From Siminovitchia acidinfaciens (GTDB taxonomy: Bacteria > Bacillota > Bacilli > Bacillales > Bacillaceae_C): 64,000 nucleotides of DNA. Shown here piece by piece: positions 27,500 through 36,135 of the stretch. Where the stretch lies: positions 549-64,548 of the forward strand of contig NZ_QYTV02000013.1 of the NCBI RefSeq assembly GCF_003605385.1, given 5' to 3'. The notes beneath the pieces were generated by a model. The model saw nothing but the letters and a program-made list of their open reading frames with translations. It made no database searches and was not told the origin of the DNA. Position 1 is the first letter of the stretch. Each line of letters opens with the position of its first letter. Both the position numbers and the translations under genes were made by a program.

Positions 27500-28140
27500 A
27501 TGCGGGGAATCTTGAATTATATTACTAGGGTTAAAAAGACACTCAAAGGATATAAAGTAGGGATGTATGGATCATACACTGTCATGCATGCTGTTAAAGG
27601 GCAGGTTGATTACTACTGGCAAACCTACGCTTGGTCCGGCGGTAAAGTTGCAGACTTCAACCATATGCACCAGTATCATAATGACATTGTTATGGCCGGT
27701 GTCGCTATTGATCGTAATAGTATTAAAAAGAGCCCAGGGCATTGGGGTAGTGTGCAAGCTCAAATCAAGCCTGTTGTCAGACCAGTCGCAAACCCATCAC
27801 CTAAGACAGCTGCTAGTACAGGTGGCATTTATACTGTCAAAAAAGGTGATGTCTTGAGCAAAATTGCAGCCAGATACAAAACAACTGTAGCCGAATTCGT
27901 CCGTATCAACGGGATTAAAAACCCCAACTTAATATATCCAGGGCAAAAAATCAATTTGTCAGGTTCAGCAGCTCCCGCAAAATCACCTACTCAAAAACCC
28001 GTTTACCACACCGTCAACTGCGGTGACGTGGTAAGCAGGCTTGCTATTAAGTATGGCAGCACATAGGCACAGATTAAAGCCTGGAATAATTTCAAGGACA
28101 TCAATAAAATTATTGTTGGCCAAAAGTTGAGGGTTAAATA
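27500..28140 (+). pseudogene. Phage-type endolysin remnant (glycoside-hydrolase-like domain plus LysM)
   Basis: The visible part is the C-terminal half of a DUF1906/GH25-like domain ([43 protein letters not shown]) followed by one complete LysM ([20 protein letters not shown] to [11 protein letters not shown]) and a second LysM. A TAG at 28064-28066 interrupts the second LysM, and the same frame continues to TAA 28138-28140 (AWNNFKDINKIIVGQKLRVK). The catalytic N-terminus is missing and there is no ribosome site. Confidence 0.8.
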
Positions 28141-28183
28141 AATTAGACGATAATACAAATGTCCCTTTTTTATTACAATTGTG

Positions 28184-28212
28184 GACCCTCCCCAAATAGG
28201 GAGGGTCTTTTA
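28184..28212 (+). terminator. Intrinsic terminator
   Basis: GACCCTCCC (28184-28192) pairs with GGGAGGGTC (28199-28207), then TTTT. It follows the endolysin remnant. Confidence 0.85.
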
Positions 28213-28261
28213 TTTCTGGGACAAATACAAGCCCGGTGTTGATCAGGCTTTCTTAAGCAGT

Positions 28262-28777
28262 TTAAGGTGTCGCCTCTAATAGTAATTTTAACTCGTTTAT
28301 TTGTTCTATGTGTCGTTGTTCATGCAAATATATTTGTTCAATCCATTGATCAAGTGGTAATTCACCTAAAGCTGGATGTATCACTGATTTTTTTGCCAAT
28401 ATAGATTTATCTTCTATAGTACTAAGAAAAGTCATCAACTTTTTTCTGGATTGGTTTAACAAGTCAATTATTTGCTGAACTTCAAGTGGCTTTACATCTG
28501 GTTCAACGATTTTTGGAGCTTTGATCTTTTTTGTTCTATTCAATAATATAGCATGAACATTTTTACGTTCTTTTGGGGCGTGGTCAGTCTCTTTTAATCC
28601 CCATGCAATAGCCTTTATTGATGCCTCTTCCACTAAAACCAAGTGATGGCAAACTTGTGCTATACTTCACTTATTCATACTAGGCTTACTATTAAATTGA
28701 GCATCGCTTAATAAAGTAATCTCCTTTACTAGGTTATTTCTCGTTTCATGTAAATTGTCATCTACAAATTTATTCAT
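28262..28777 (-). pseudogene. DinB-family protein with one internal stop
   Basis: One frame of 171 codons from ATG 28777 to 28262 with a single TGA at codon 37 (28667-28669), exactly where DinB proteins have Trp (MNK-W-SIAQVCHHL). GVAP-free C-terminus LPLDQWIEQIYLHEQRHIEQINELK supplies the metal-ligand His residues. DinB/YfiT-like proteins are metal-binding four-helix enzymes, some thiol transferases. GGGGGAATCTC precedes the ATG. A TGG-to-TGA nonsense change is the simplest reading. 28778-29165 holds no gene, but 28912-28950 resembles the SOS-like promoter at 30054-30090. Confidence 0.8.
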
Positions 28778-29168
28778 GAGATTCCCCCTTCATCAAAAAA
28801 TGCGTACTTAGATTCTTATCCTGCATATATATTCTACGATGGAAAATAATCTACTCTGTCACGAGTCTTTTTTCTTCTTCTACATCAAATCAAAATTATC
28901 CTACTCTAAATTTTTCGCTTGAATATAGAACGTTTGTCTGTAAAATTGTAATAGGGTCTCCAAATAATATAAAAAAATCTGAAGGAAAATAATCTTCCTA
29001 GTTCGGTTGGCGTGTGATGTCCTGGACAGGCCATGTCCTAAAGTGGTGACGATCAACACCAGTCGCGGCAAACGGAATATTTACGTGGGATCGGGGACAG
29101 GTTCGCTGTTTAAATAAAAATAATAAGCCAATAATGAAAACATCCCTCTTTTTCTGGTTGCGCACATT

Positions 29169-29194
29169 CCCTCTCGTTTGAGAGGGCTTTTTTG
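29169..29194 (+). terminator. Intrinsic terminator
   Basis: CCCTCTC (29169-29175) pairs with GAGAGGG (29180-29186), followed by CTTTTTT. Confidence 0.75.
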
Positions 29195-29305
29195 GGAACA
29201 AAAATCCTCTTTTCTACCAGACAATCTATCCAATCATATTTGACAATCTCCAATATACTATTAACAAGTCGGCCGGCTTAAAACGGATGTTCAGGAGGTG
29301 CGACT

Positions 29306-29470
29306 ATGTGGGATTTTGTTGGTGGAGAAAGAGAAAGACGTAGAAGAAGATTAATCTGCGAATGTTTCGAAGTAAGAGGCGAGCGTGAACGCGAAAGAGA
29401 ACGCAGACGTGAATTTGAATGCAGATGTAGAGAACGCAGACATGAACATGAAGAAGACTGTGATTGGTAA
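29306..29470 (+). CDS. Small Arg/Glu/Cys-rich protein
   Basis: 54 residues: MWDFVGGERERRRRRL, then alternating Arg-Glu runs with five Cys (CEC, CRC, a late Cys) and a C-terminal EEDCDW. An AGGAGGTG site seven bases upstream and a terminator directly after show a real, monocistronic gene. Not recognised; the composition recalls small spore-coat or nucleic-acid-binding proteins. The Cys pairs could bind metal. Confidence 0.65.
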   Translation: MWDFVGGERERRRRRLICECFEVRGERERERERRREFECRCRERRHEHEEDCDW

Positions 29471-29477
29471 TAAAAAG

Positions 29478-29500
29478 GCCCGGCGTTAGCCGGGCTTTCC
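29478..29500 (+). terminator. Intrinsic terminator
   Basis: GCCCGGC (29478-29484) pairs with GCCGGGC (29489-29495), GTTA loop, then TTTCCTT. Confidence 0.8.
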
Positions 29501-29513
29501 TTAAACAGCTTCT

Positions 29514-29699
29514 TCAAAACTTTAAAGTTATAAAAGTTGTACGCTGATACACTTTATTGTAGCCATACTTCTTGGGATTCCTCACCCATCCGTAACCCCG
29601 TGGCATCTTTAATCCCACCCGGTGGACAACCTGTTTTTTAATGCTTGTACGGACACTAATGCGGCGTTTCAAACTTGGTTTCCGCATACCTATTTTCAT
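29514..29699 (-). CDS. Small basic phage-like protein
   Basis: 61 residues starting MKIGMRKPSLKRRI with a C-terminal GWVRNPKKYGYNKVYQRTTF. The NPKKxxYNKVYxxTTF end recalls small proteins of Bacillus prophages. GGGGAG lies eight bases before ATG 29699; longer frames to 29708 are less likely. Function unknown. Confidence 0.55.
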   Translation of the reverse strand: MKIGMRKPSLKRRISVRTSIKKQVVHRVGLKMPRGYGWVRNPKKYGYNKVYQRTTFITLKF

Positions 29700-30053
29700 T
29701 GACATCACTCCCCTAACCTAGATTATCCCGATATCACCATTCATTCTCATATTGTTTTAACTTACTTATTATGTAATCTATTCCAAGTATAAAAAGCCCT
29801 GAAAGTCTTAGTCTGGGGGTCTTTAAATAGGTTAACCGTTTACCCTAACTCTGCAATCAAAAACAACGAACCATCACGATCAATAGCAACCAACTTGATT
29901 TTTACCTTCACAGCTGAAAGTACTTCCTTGATGACTTCTTCCGTTGAAAGAAAAAACATCGCCAAATCCAATCCTATGCACCCTATTCGAAATAGTTCAT
30001 TAAAACTATATTTCTACATAAAATGACAAATATCTCTTTAATAGCAAGAAAAC

Positions 30054-30090
30054 TTTTCGCTTGAATACCAAGCGAATGTTCGTAATAAAT
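30054..30090 (+). promoter_or_regulatory. Possible SOS-controlled promoter of the WYL-like/YolD remnant
   Basis: TTGAAT (30061-30066) and TAATAA (30083-30088) with the 14-mer CAAGCGAATGTTCG (30069-30082) filling the spacer; it differs by one base from the CRAAC-N4-GTTCG LexA box. The stretch 29709-30053 has no convincing gene apart from a 39-codon reverse frame near 29837-29956. Confidence 0.5.
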
Positions 30091-30113
30091 GCAAACATGT
30101 TCGGGAGGGTAAT

Positions 30114-30313
30114 ATGAAAAGCTTGTTAAAACGTGCAGCTGGGTCCAGGCAGAGGTTAGAATTAATTTACATATCGAACAGTAATCAAATATCTCAACGC
30201 ATCATAAAAGTGAAGGGAGTAACCGAATCACCATAAAAGCTTACTGCTTTACCAGAAGACAGTTCCGCATGTTTAATCTGGCCAACGTATTATCGATCGC
30301 CCCGGTTAGGTAA
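30114..30313 (+). pseudogene. WYL-like small protein, frameshifted
   Basis: It starts MKSLLKRAAGSRQRLELIYI with GGGAGG before the ATG, reads to a stop at about codon 42, and one base off continues as TIKAYCFTRRQFRMFNLANV and ends ...SIAPVR. The pieces align with short WYL-type proteins that accompany YolD in Bacillus UvrX (Y-family polymerase) cassettes. Confidence 0.65.
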
Positions 30314-30327
30314 AGGAGGGGAGCTTG

Positions 30328-30627
30328 ATGGATATTAAAGACCGCGGTACGAAAAAGTGGATTGCAATGATGCTGCCGGAACATGTGAAGGTGCTTAAAG
30401 AGTTGAACGTTGATTACGAACGACTCAAAAATCCTGTCGTCGATGAGCAATGATGGGAGCAGATCAACGAGACATTACATATTGCAATTGTGTTTAATTT
30501 ACCATTGATAATCACCATCTGGATGAATGGGTTCTTTGAAGAAGTTGAAGGGATCCTTCATTATTTAGACCAGCAAAACAGAAGGATTCATGTTGTTGAT
30601 ATAAGGGAACAAATAAATATAATTTAA
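30328..30627 (+). pseudogene. YolD-like protein with internal stop
   Basis: MDIKDRGTKKWIAMMLPEHV is the YolD-like family start. TGA at codon 42 (30451-30453) interrupts; the same frame continues WEQINETLHIAIVFNLPLII and FFEEVEGILHYLDQQNRRIH to a stop at 30625. A strong AAAGGAGGGG precedes the ATG. The usual partner, a Y-family polymerase, is not present. Confidence 0.75.
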
Positions 30628-30701
30628 TTTGAATCGATTGTTGAAGTTGAATATAAAAATGGATAATCGGATTGTCGTGTGGCTTATTAATTTTCTTATT
30701 C

Positions 30702-30740
30702 AACAAACGGGCCAGATTGTGTAATAAGAAATATAATAAA
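30702..30740 (+). repeat. Dispersed intergenic repeat, B half
   Basis: AACGGGCCAGATTGTGTAAT, upstream of the permease gene. Confidence 0.6.
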
Positions 30741-30840
30741 AATGTTTTTGATTGCTTTATTAAACGAATTAAACCGCAAAAATCAAGAAGAGCTTTCACC
30801 CCTTTACTAGTACACTAAATGCTATATAAGGGGTGAAATC

Positions 30841-32127
30841 ATGAACAAAAAATCCATTGGATTATTTCAAGGAATTGCACTATACATTGCAGCTATTCTA
30901 GGGTCTGGTGTCCTTTTTTTATCGGGAGTAACGGCCTCAATAGCGGGCCCTGCATCCATTGTATCCTGGCTAATTGTTATATTAATTAGCTTTCCGCTTG
31001 CTTATTCCTTTGCCAGTTTGGCACAGCAATATCCTGATGCCGGTGGAGCAGCAACCTTTGTTAGAAATTCTTTCGGATTTCATCTTGGCAATATCGTTGG
31101 GTGGTTTTACTTTGTAACTGCAGCAGTTGGTCAAACAATTGTGTCCTTAACCGGTGCTTTTTACGTCAGTCAGGCTTTTGGATTTTCGCATTTAGAAACA
31201 ACTTTGATTGCCGTCTTTATTTTGGTAATTGCAGGTGTTTCCAATTATTACGGTGTAAATGTCAGTGGTAAAGTTGCATTTATTTTAAGTTCTTTATTAC
31301 TGATTCTTTTAGTGGCAGCTGTATTTGTTTCGTTTCCAAGAATACAATGGGCGAATTTTATTCCCTTTGTCCCAAATGGATGGTTTTCTGTCGGGAGTGC
31401 TATAACGGGTATCTTTTGGTCTTTTTTCGGTTGGGAGGCGATTTGTAGTCTGGCTGAGCACTTTAAAAGGCCTGAAAAAGATATTGTCAAAGGAGCAGTT
31501 GTCAGTGCAGTTGTCATTGGATTATTATTTTTAGCTTTAAGCCTTGTCACTATTGGAACGGCCACGTATGGGAATCAGGAAAGCAACCTGTCTCCTATTG
31601 GTGTTATAATGGGAGATACAGTAGGTATTGGTGCCAAAGTCGTCACGGCAGTTTTGGCGTTAATTATTTGTACAGGGACATCGAATGCTTTTGTAGCCAG
31701 CCTAACGCAATTAGGATATTCATTAAGCAGGGATGGTGCTTTTCCAAAGTTTTTTTCAAGACTGCATGTAACTACTCAAATTCCAAGACAGATGGTATTG
31801 TTTGTTATCTGTTTTTCGGTATCAGGTGTTTTAGTGACGAAGGCTTTGTCACTGACGTTTGATGATATTTTGTTTATACCGACTTCTCTTGGGATTATAG
31901 TTTATGTTCTTTCAATGGCAGCAGGCGTTAAATTATTTAGGAAGAACACATCGGCATGGTGGGCATCGTTGATCTCTTTCATTTTATGTTTTCTGGTAAT
32001 TCCATTTTTTCAATTATATATATTTGTTCCGTTAATAGTTGTTGCTATATATACGATTTATATGTTTTTGAATAAGAAGATACTCGCCTCCAAGGGAGGG
32101 TTAAAATCTAATGAAGGATCAAAATAA
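30841..32127 (+). CDS. APC-family amino acid permease (YjeH-like)
   Basis: 428 residues, about 12 helices. The APC start GIALYIAAILGSGVLFLSG near 11-29 contains the substrate-binding GSG loop; FFGWEAICSLAEHFKRPEKD near 195-214 is the second conserved block. It could import or export amino acids; E. coli YjeH, which looks closest by eye, exports Met and branched-chain residues. AAGGGGTG lies before the ATG. The adaA-like gene overlaps its 3' end by 17 bases, so the two are co-transcribed. Confidence 0.88.
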   Translation: MNKKSIGLFQGIALYIAAILGSGVLFLSGVTASIAGPASIVSWLIVILISFPLAYSFASLAQQYPDAGGAATFVRNSFGFHLGNIVGWFYFVTAAVGQTIVSLTGAFYVSQAFGFSHLETTLIAVFILVIAGVSNYYGVNVSGKVAFILSSLLLILLVAAVFVSFPRIQWANFIPFVPNGWFSVGSAITGIFWSFFGWEAICSLAEHFKRPEKDIVKGAVVSAVVIGLLFLALSLVTIGTATYGNQESNLSPIGVIMGDTVGIGAKVVTAVLALIICTGTSNAFVASLTQLGYSLSRDGAFPKFFSRLHVTTQIPRQMVLFVICFSVSGVLVTKALSLTFDDILFIPTSLGIIVYVLSMAAGVKLFRKNTSAWWASLISFILCFLVIPFFQLYIFVPLIVVAIYTIYMFLNKKILASKGGLKSNEGSK

Positions 32128-32707
32128 CCTTTCAAAAGATACCATGTGGAAAGCAACAGTAGCATGTGATCCAGCATATGACGGGATATTCTTTTATGCA
32201 GTCAAGACAACTGGAATTTTCTGCCGGCCTTCTTGCAAGTCTAAGGTTCCTAATTGTGAAAATGTATCCTTTTTTTCAAATGCAAACGAAGCTCAAAGGG
32301 CAGGCTATCGACCATGCAAAAGATGCCGACCAGATCTAAATATAAAAATATATGATCCGTTGGAATCAGTTTTGGAAGATACTAAACGATTGATTGAAAA
32401 TAATTATGATCAAAACATGTTTTTACATGAAATTGCATCAAGAGTAGGAGTTAGTCGTTTTTATTTAAATCGGATCTTCAAAGAAAGAACAGGGTATACT
32501 CCTCGAACATATTTAGAAAAGATCAGAGTTAAAAAAGCTAAAGAACTACTCTTAATGACGGCCTTTAATAGTACGGAGATTGGTTATCATATAGGGTATC
32601 AAAGCATTTCTAGCTTTTATAATGCATTTAAACGAAATACAGGACTTTCACCGAGTCAATTCCGTGCTTACCATGATGGAAGTACCGTAAACCATGAACT
32701 TGACTGA
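32111..32707 (+). CDS. adaA: Methylphosphotriester-DNA methyltransferase and AraC-type activator (AdaA-like)
   Basis: 198 residues. The N-terminal Ada zinc domain has FCRPSCKSK and PCKRCRPD (four Cys; the first accepts the methyl group from DNA phosphotriesters), then an AraC/XylS double HTH: ASRVGVSRFYLNRIFKERTG and IGYHIGYQSISSFYNAFKRN. It should sense alkylation and activate repair genes. The usual adaB O6-methylguanine methyltransferase is absent from this window; the overlapping upstream gene is a permease instead. GGGAGGG precedes the ATG. Confidence 0.9.
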   Translation: MKDQNNLSKDTMWKATVACDPAYDGIFFYAVKTTGIFCRPSCKSKVPNCENVSFFSNANEAQRAGYRPCKRCRPDLNIKIYDPLESVLEDTKRLIENNYDQNMFLHEIASRVGVSRFYLNRIFKERTGYTPRTYLEKIRVKKAKELLLMTAFNSTEIGYHIGYQSISSFYNAFKRNTGLSPSQFRAYHDGSTVNHELD

Positions 32708-32763
32708 ATTTATCGTTTCTTTAAGACAATATCAACTAATAATAAGTACAGGGACTATTCCCA

Positions 32764-32835
32764 GAAAAGGGCGCTTATCCGGAATAAGGATTTGCGGCTT
32801 GTTTTCATAAATGGGCCAGATAATTGAATAACACT
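32764..32835 (+). repeat. Dispersed intergenic repeat, A+B copy
   Basis: A half AAAAGGGCGCTTATCCGGAA, B half AAATGGGCCAGATAATTGAA. Confidence 0.6.
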
Positions 32836-32891
32836 TGGCAATTAAATGGGATTATAATTTCAATATATATCGAGTTATCGGGAGTTAGAAG

Positions 32892-33035
32892 ATGAAAAAG
32901 AAAAGAGAAAGACAGAACGACTTTTTTAAAGAAATCCTAATCGAACTTAGGGAATCAATCTTATTTGAAGTGGCATGGAACATCTTAATGTTTATACCAA
33001 GAATGCTGCTTCGCTTAATAAAGAACATTCGGTGA
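32892..33035 (+). CDS. Small basic amphipathic protein
   Basis: 47 residues: a lysine/arginine-rich start (MKKKRERQNDFFKE) and a hydrophobic middle (FEVAWNILMFIPRMLLRL). GGGAG lies seven bases before the ATG. Function unknown; possibly membrane-associated. Dispersed-repeat copies flank it. Confidence 0.5.
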   Translation: MKKKRERQNDFFKEILIELRESILFEVAWNILMFIPRMLLRLIKNIR

Positions 33036-33046
33036 ATGGTTAGTCA

Positions 33047-33110
33047 AAATAGAGCTAACGGGTAGCTTTAGTTCAATAACGATATTCAACAATCGGGCAC
33101 TATTGCCTAA
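33047..33110 (+). repeat. Two partial A halves of the dispersed repeat
   Basis: GCTAACGGGTAGCTTTAGTT at 33053 and CAATCGGGCACTATTGCC at about 33089. Confidence 0.4.
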
Positions 33111-33130
33111 AAAACAGGGAGGGGATCTTT

Positions 33131-33577
33131 ATCTTAGCAAATTCAATTAAACCATTCACTTTTGATAGCATAGAAGAGTGTATAGATCTTTACATAAAAG
33201 TTTTTAACAGTGCACCTTGGAAAGAAAATTGGTCTTATGAAGTCGCTAAGGAAAGGCTAGATGATTTATATCACACTCCAAAATTTGTTGGATATACCTT
33301 ATGCAATTACGACAAATTAGTTGGTTTTATAGCTGGAAATAAAAAGAGAACTCCAAAAGGAATTGTATTTTATATTGCTGAACTATGTATTAATAGTGAG
33401 GAGCAAGGGCAGGGATATGGTTCATTATTACTTGAATCATTGGAGAAAGAACTAATAAATAATGATGTTACAAGTATCTATCTTCTAACATCTAAGGGCG
33501 GTCTGGCAGAGAGCTTTTACTTAAAGAAGAATTATTCTGTAAATAGGAACAGAATTGTTATGAAAAAGTCATTATAA
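33131..33577 (+). CDS. GNAT-family N-acetyltransferase without a standard start codon
   Basis: An open frame of about 148 codons: PFTFDSIEECIDLYIKVF, then YIAELCINSEEQGQGYGSLL with the acetyl-CoA motif QGQGYGS, and LKKNYSVNRNRIVMKKSL at the end. It is complete at the C-terminus and the right length for GNAT. GGGAGGGG at 33117-33124 is a strong ribosome site, but the codons at the right distance are ATC (33131) and TTA (33134); no in-frame ATG, GTG or TTG occurs until deep in the domain. It may start at ATC, or the start has been lost. Confidence 0.7.
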   Translation: MLANSIKPFTFDSIEECIDLYIKVFNSAPWKENWSYEVAKERLDDLYHTPKFVGYTLCNYDKLVGFIAGNKKRTPKGIVFYIAELCINSEEQGQGYGSLLLESLEKELINNDVTSIYLLTSKGGLAESFYLKKNYSVNRNRIVMKKSL

Positions 33578-33593
33578 TTAACAAGCCTTATTA

Positions 33594-33668
33594 AGCAATC
33601 GAGCGCTTTAACGGAGGAAATAAGCGCCCTTTTTTCATTATTGGACCAGATTGTGGAACATCACACTA
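33594..33668 (+). repeat. Dispersed intergenic repeat, A+B copy
   Basis: A half GCAATCGAGCGCTTTAACGG...AAATAAGCGCCCTTTTTT folds into a terminator-like hairpin; B half TTGGACCAGATTGTGGAACA. Confidence 0.65.
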
Positions 33669-33765
33669 ATTATCATAAGGATATTTTTTTCGCAGAATGT
33701 GGACTATTATGGTGCAGGTATGTTTATCAAAATTGTAAACATAAGATATTCTGGCAAAAATTAAG

Positions 33766-33797
33766 ACCCTTGATTTACGAAAATTAAGGGTCTACTC
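33766..33797 (-). terminator. Terminator of the LysE-type gene
   Basis: AGACCCTTGA and TTAAGGGTCT arms with a short loop. On the minus strand AATTTTT follows. Confidence 0.7.
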
Positions 33798-33819
33798 TTT
33801 TAATTTAAATATAAAACAC

Positions 33820-34452
33820 CTAATTATGAGACTTTTCTAGGGCTAGTTTTATTCCAAAACCTATCAGTATACTGCCTGTGATTCCTTCAATAATATTTTG
33901 TGCTTTAGGTTTTTTCATAAAAGAACTAATCTGATTAATTAAAAAGACATAAACCAAAAACCATATGGCGGTCAATACAGTATAAGTGATGCCCATTATA
34001 AGAAATGGTATAAAGGTATTTCCTCCAGAGTCCACGAATTGAGGCAAAAAGGTTAAGAAAAAGACAGCAACTTTGGGATTAAGGATATTGGTAAGGAATC
34101 CTTGTTTAAAACAAGATGTGTTTTCAAATTGTTTTTTTGTGCCCGTCTCCACGCATGTTGTTTCTTCTTTTTTTCTCAAAGACCATAATGCTTTTGCACC
34201 GAGATAAATTAAGTAAACAGCACCAATGTATTTGAAGACAGAAAATAATAAAGCTGATTTAACAATGATTGCTGAAAGTCCTAATACAGCAGCAGAAGTA
34301 TGGATAAGAAGGGCGCAACACGTACCTAAAGCTGTTTTAAGACCGCCACATCTCCCAACAGTGAGAGTGTTTTTTGTAGCAATCGCAGTATCTGGACCTG
34401 GTAAAATAATTAGAAAAATACACATAGCGACAAATAGATAAAATTTTTCCAT
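33820..34452 (-). CDS. LysE/RhtB-family exporter
   Basis: 210 residues with six hydrophobic segments. The start MEKFYLFVAMCIFLIILPGP followed by D is the RhtB/LysE signature (ILPGPDT). NILNPKVAVFFLTFLPQFVD near 113-132 is the second conserved block. It probably exports an amino acid such as threonine, homoserine or leucine. The ribosome site is weak (GTTGG). Confidence 0.88.
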   Translation of the reverse strand: MEKFYLFVAMCIFLIILPGPDTAIATKNTLTVGRCGGLKTALGTCCALLIHTSAAVLGLSAIIVKSALLFSVFKYIGAVYLIYLGAKALWSLRKKEETTCVETGTKKQFENTSCFKQGFLTNILNPKVAVFFLTFLPQFVDSGGNTFIPFLIMGITYTVLTAIWFLVYVFLINQISSFMKKPKAQNIIEGITGSILIGFGIKLALEKSHN

Positions 34453-34582
34453 TTTATTACCAACTTTCTAATTATTTAAATCTTCCGTGTAAAATGTGTT
34501 ACTCTTATTATATATATATCGTGTTATAAATTGAACATTGACTTTATTTCCTGTTTCACTATCGGCTGCTAAACGATCTTCC

Positions 34583-34655
34583 AGAAAAGAGCGCTATTTA
34601 GGAATAAGGGTAGCGACCTGTTTTGCAGAAACGGGTCAGATTGTGGAGCAAGACA
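34583..34655 (+). repeat. Dispersed intergenic repeat, A+B copy
   Basis: A half AGAGCGCTATTTAGGAATAA, B half AAACGGGTCAGATTGTGGAG. Confidence 0.6.
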
Positions 34656-34730
34656 GTTAAAATTTCATGATAAAATTAGGGATATGTTGTGAAGAAATGC
34701 ACTTGAAGTAACGGATGAGAAGGTGTTACT

Positions 34731-34991
34731 TTGAAAAAATCCATTCTGATTATATTGATTTTGATAAACGTATTTTATATGGTGAACTACCTTATTAATT
34801 TTAAAACTTTTGCATTAAACAATCTATGGATTATCATTTTTATTGTCAGTATATGTTTATCTATTCTTTTTTTGTTTAATACGAGGAAAGACGGTTATAA
34901 TCTTTTTTTATCAATTGTAGTTTTGGGGCTAAGTGTTGGCTCGTTAGGGGCGTATGGTTTCCTATATTTTATCGCACACCTCATGGGATAA
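34731..34991 (+). CDS. Small three-helix membrane protein
   Basis: 86 residues, almost entirely hydrophobic, with helices near 4-20, 31-47 and 57-83. It starts at TTG with GAGAAGGTG upstream. Not recognised. Flanked by dispersed repeats. Confidence 0.55.
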   Translation: MKKSILIILILINVFYMVNYLINFKTFALNNLWIIIFIVSICLSILFLFNTRKDGYNLFLSIVVLGLSVGSLGAYGFLYFIAHLMG

Positions 34992-35000
34992 CAGATATTC

Positions 35001-35065
35001 AAGTAACGGGTGCCTTTCTTGAATAAGAAGGGCGTTCTGTAATCAGGTCATATTGTTTAAGAACA
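35001..35065 (+). repeat. Dispersed intergenic repeat, A+B copy
   Basis: A half AAGTAACGGGTGCCTTTCTT...GAATAAGAAGGGCG, diverged B half AATCAGGTCATATTGTTTAA. Confidence 0.6.
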
Positions 35066-35098
35066 TAGAACTGTATTATGACTGAAGGAGAGGGTTCC

Positions 35099-36088
35099 TT
35101 GAAAGCTAAATGTCTCAAATTCACTGAATTTGGCAACCCCAAAGAAGTACTTAAAGTTGAATATAAAGACATTCAACTCCCAAAGGAAAACGAGGTACTT
35201 GTACGGATGGTAGCCAGACCAATCAACCCATCTGATTTAATACCGATAAGGGGTGCTTACTCTCATAGAATCTCTTTACCAAATATTCCGGGCTATGAGG
35301 GAGTTGGAATTGTTGAAGATGTAGGATTCTCAGTATCTTAAAGTCTTGTCGGCAAGCGTGTTTTACCCTTAAGGGGAGAAGGTACTTGGCAGGAGTTCGT
35401 TAAAACATCAGCAGAATATACAGTGACAATTCCAGATTCTATTGATGACTTTACAGCTGCGCAAATGTACATAAATCCAATCACAGCTTGGGTCATCTGT
35501 ACCCAAGAGTTAGGTTTAAGACCAGATGATGTCCTCTTAGTCAACGCCTGTGGCTCATCTATCGGGCATTTATTTGCCCAATTATCTAAAGTTGTAGGCT
35601 TCCGATTAATAGCGATAACCAGGAATGATAATTATTCAAAGGATCTACAAAGGCTTGGTGCATCTTGTGTGATCAATACCTCGGTTGATCCATTGCACGA
35701 AACAGTTATGGATTTAACTGGTGGGGTTGGAGCCAATGCAGCTATTGATTCAATTGGAGGCCCAGATGGTAACGACTTAGCATTTTGCGTTCGTCCTGAA
35801 GGTACTTTTTTAACCTTAGGTCTTTTATCAGGAATCCAAGTAGACTGGGCGAGAATTGCAAATGAAGCAAAAGTAAACGTAAAGTTATTTCATCTGCGTC
35901 ATTGGAATAAAAGAGTCTCAATAAATACTTGGCAGGAGACATTTAACTACTTAATAACATTGGTCCAAGACAAAAAGTTAAGGCTTATGAGACCTGAATC
36001 ATATTACAGCTTAACGGAAATACGGGAAGCCGTTCGGATTGTTGAAACTTTGGAAGGAAATAAAGGCAAGGTAATTTTAACGAACTGA
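35099..36088 (+). pseudogene. MECR/quinone-oxidoreductase-like MDR protein with one internal stop
   Basis: One frame from TTG 35099 (AAGGAG upstream) to 36088, broken only by TAA at 35339-35341. Before the stop: KCLKFTEFGNPKEVLKVEY and PINPSDLIPIRGAYSHR. After it: LVGKRVLPLRGEGTWQEFVK, VLLVNACGSSIGHLFAQLSK and DLTGGVGANAAIDSIGGPDG, the zinc-free medium-chain reductase pattern of trans-2-enoyl reductases. About 330 residues if read through, full family length. The lesion looks recent. Confidence 0.82.
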
Positions 36089-36106
36089 TAGAGGCTATTT
36101 ATTCCA

Positions 36107-36135
36107 TTAAAAGGGCGCGATTGTGGAAAAAGATG
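36107..36135 (+). repeat. Dispersed intergenic repeat, fused short copy
   Basis: AAAAGGGCGCGATTGTGGAA joins the start of the A half to the end of the B half. From here to 36500 no gene is seen; ACACCCCTAAA repeats lie at 36347-36366. Confidence 0.5.

Noticed and set aside
28262-30627. Reassignment of TGA to Trp as an explanation for the DinB and YolD stops
   Set aside because: Neighbouring genes are broken by TAA, TAG and frameshifts too, and intact genes here use TGA as a normal stop.
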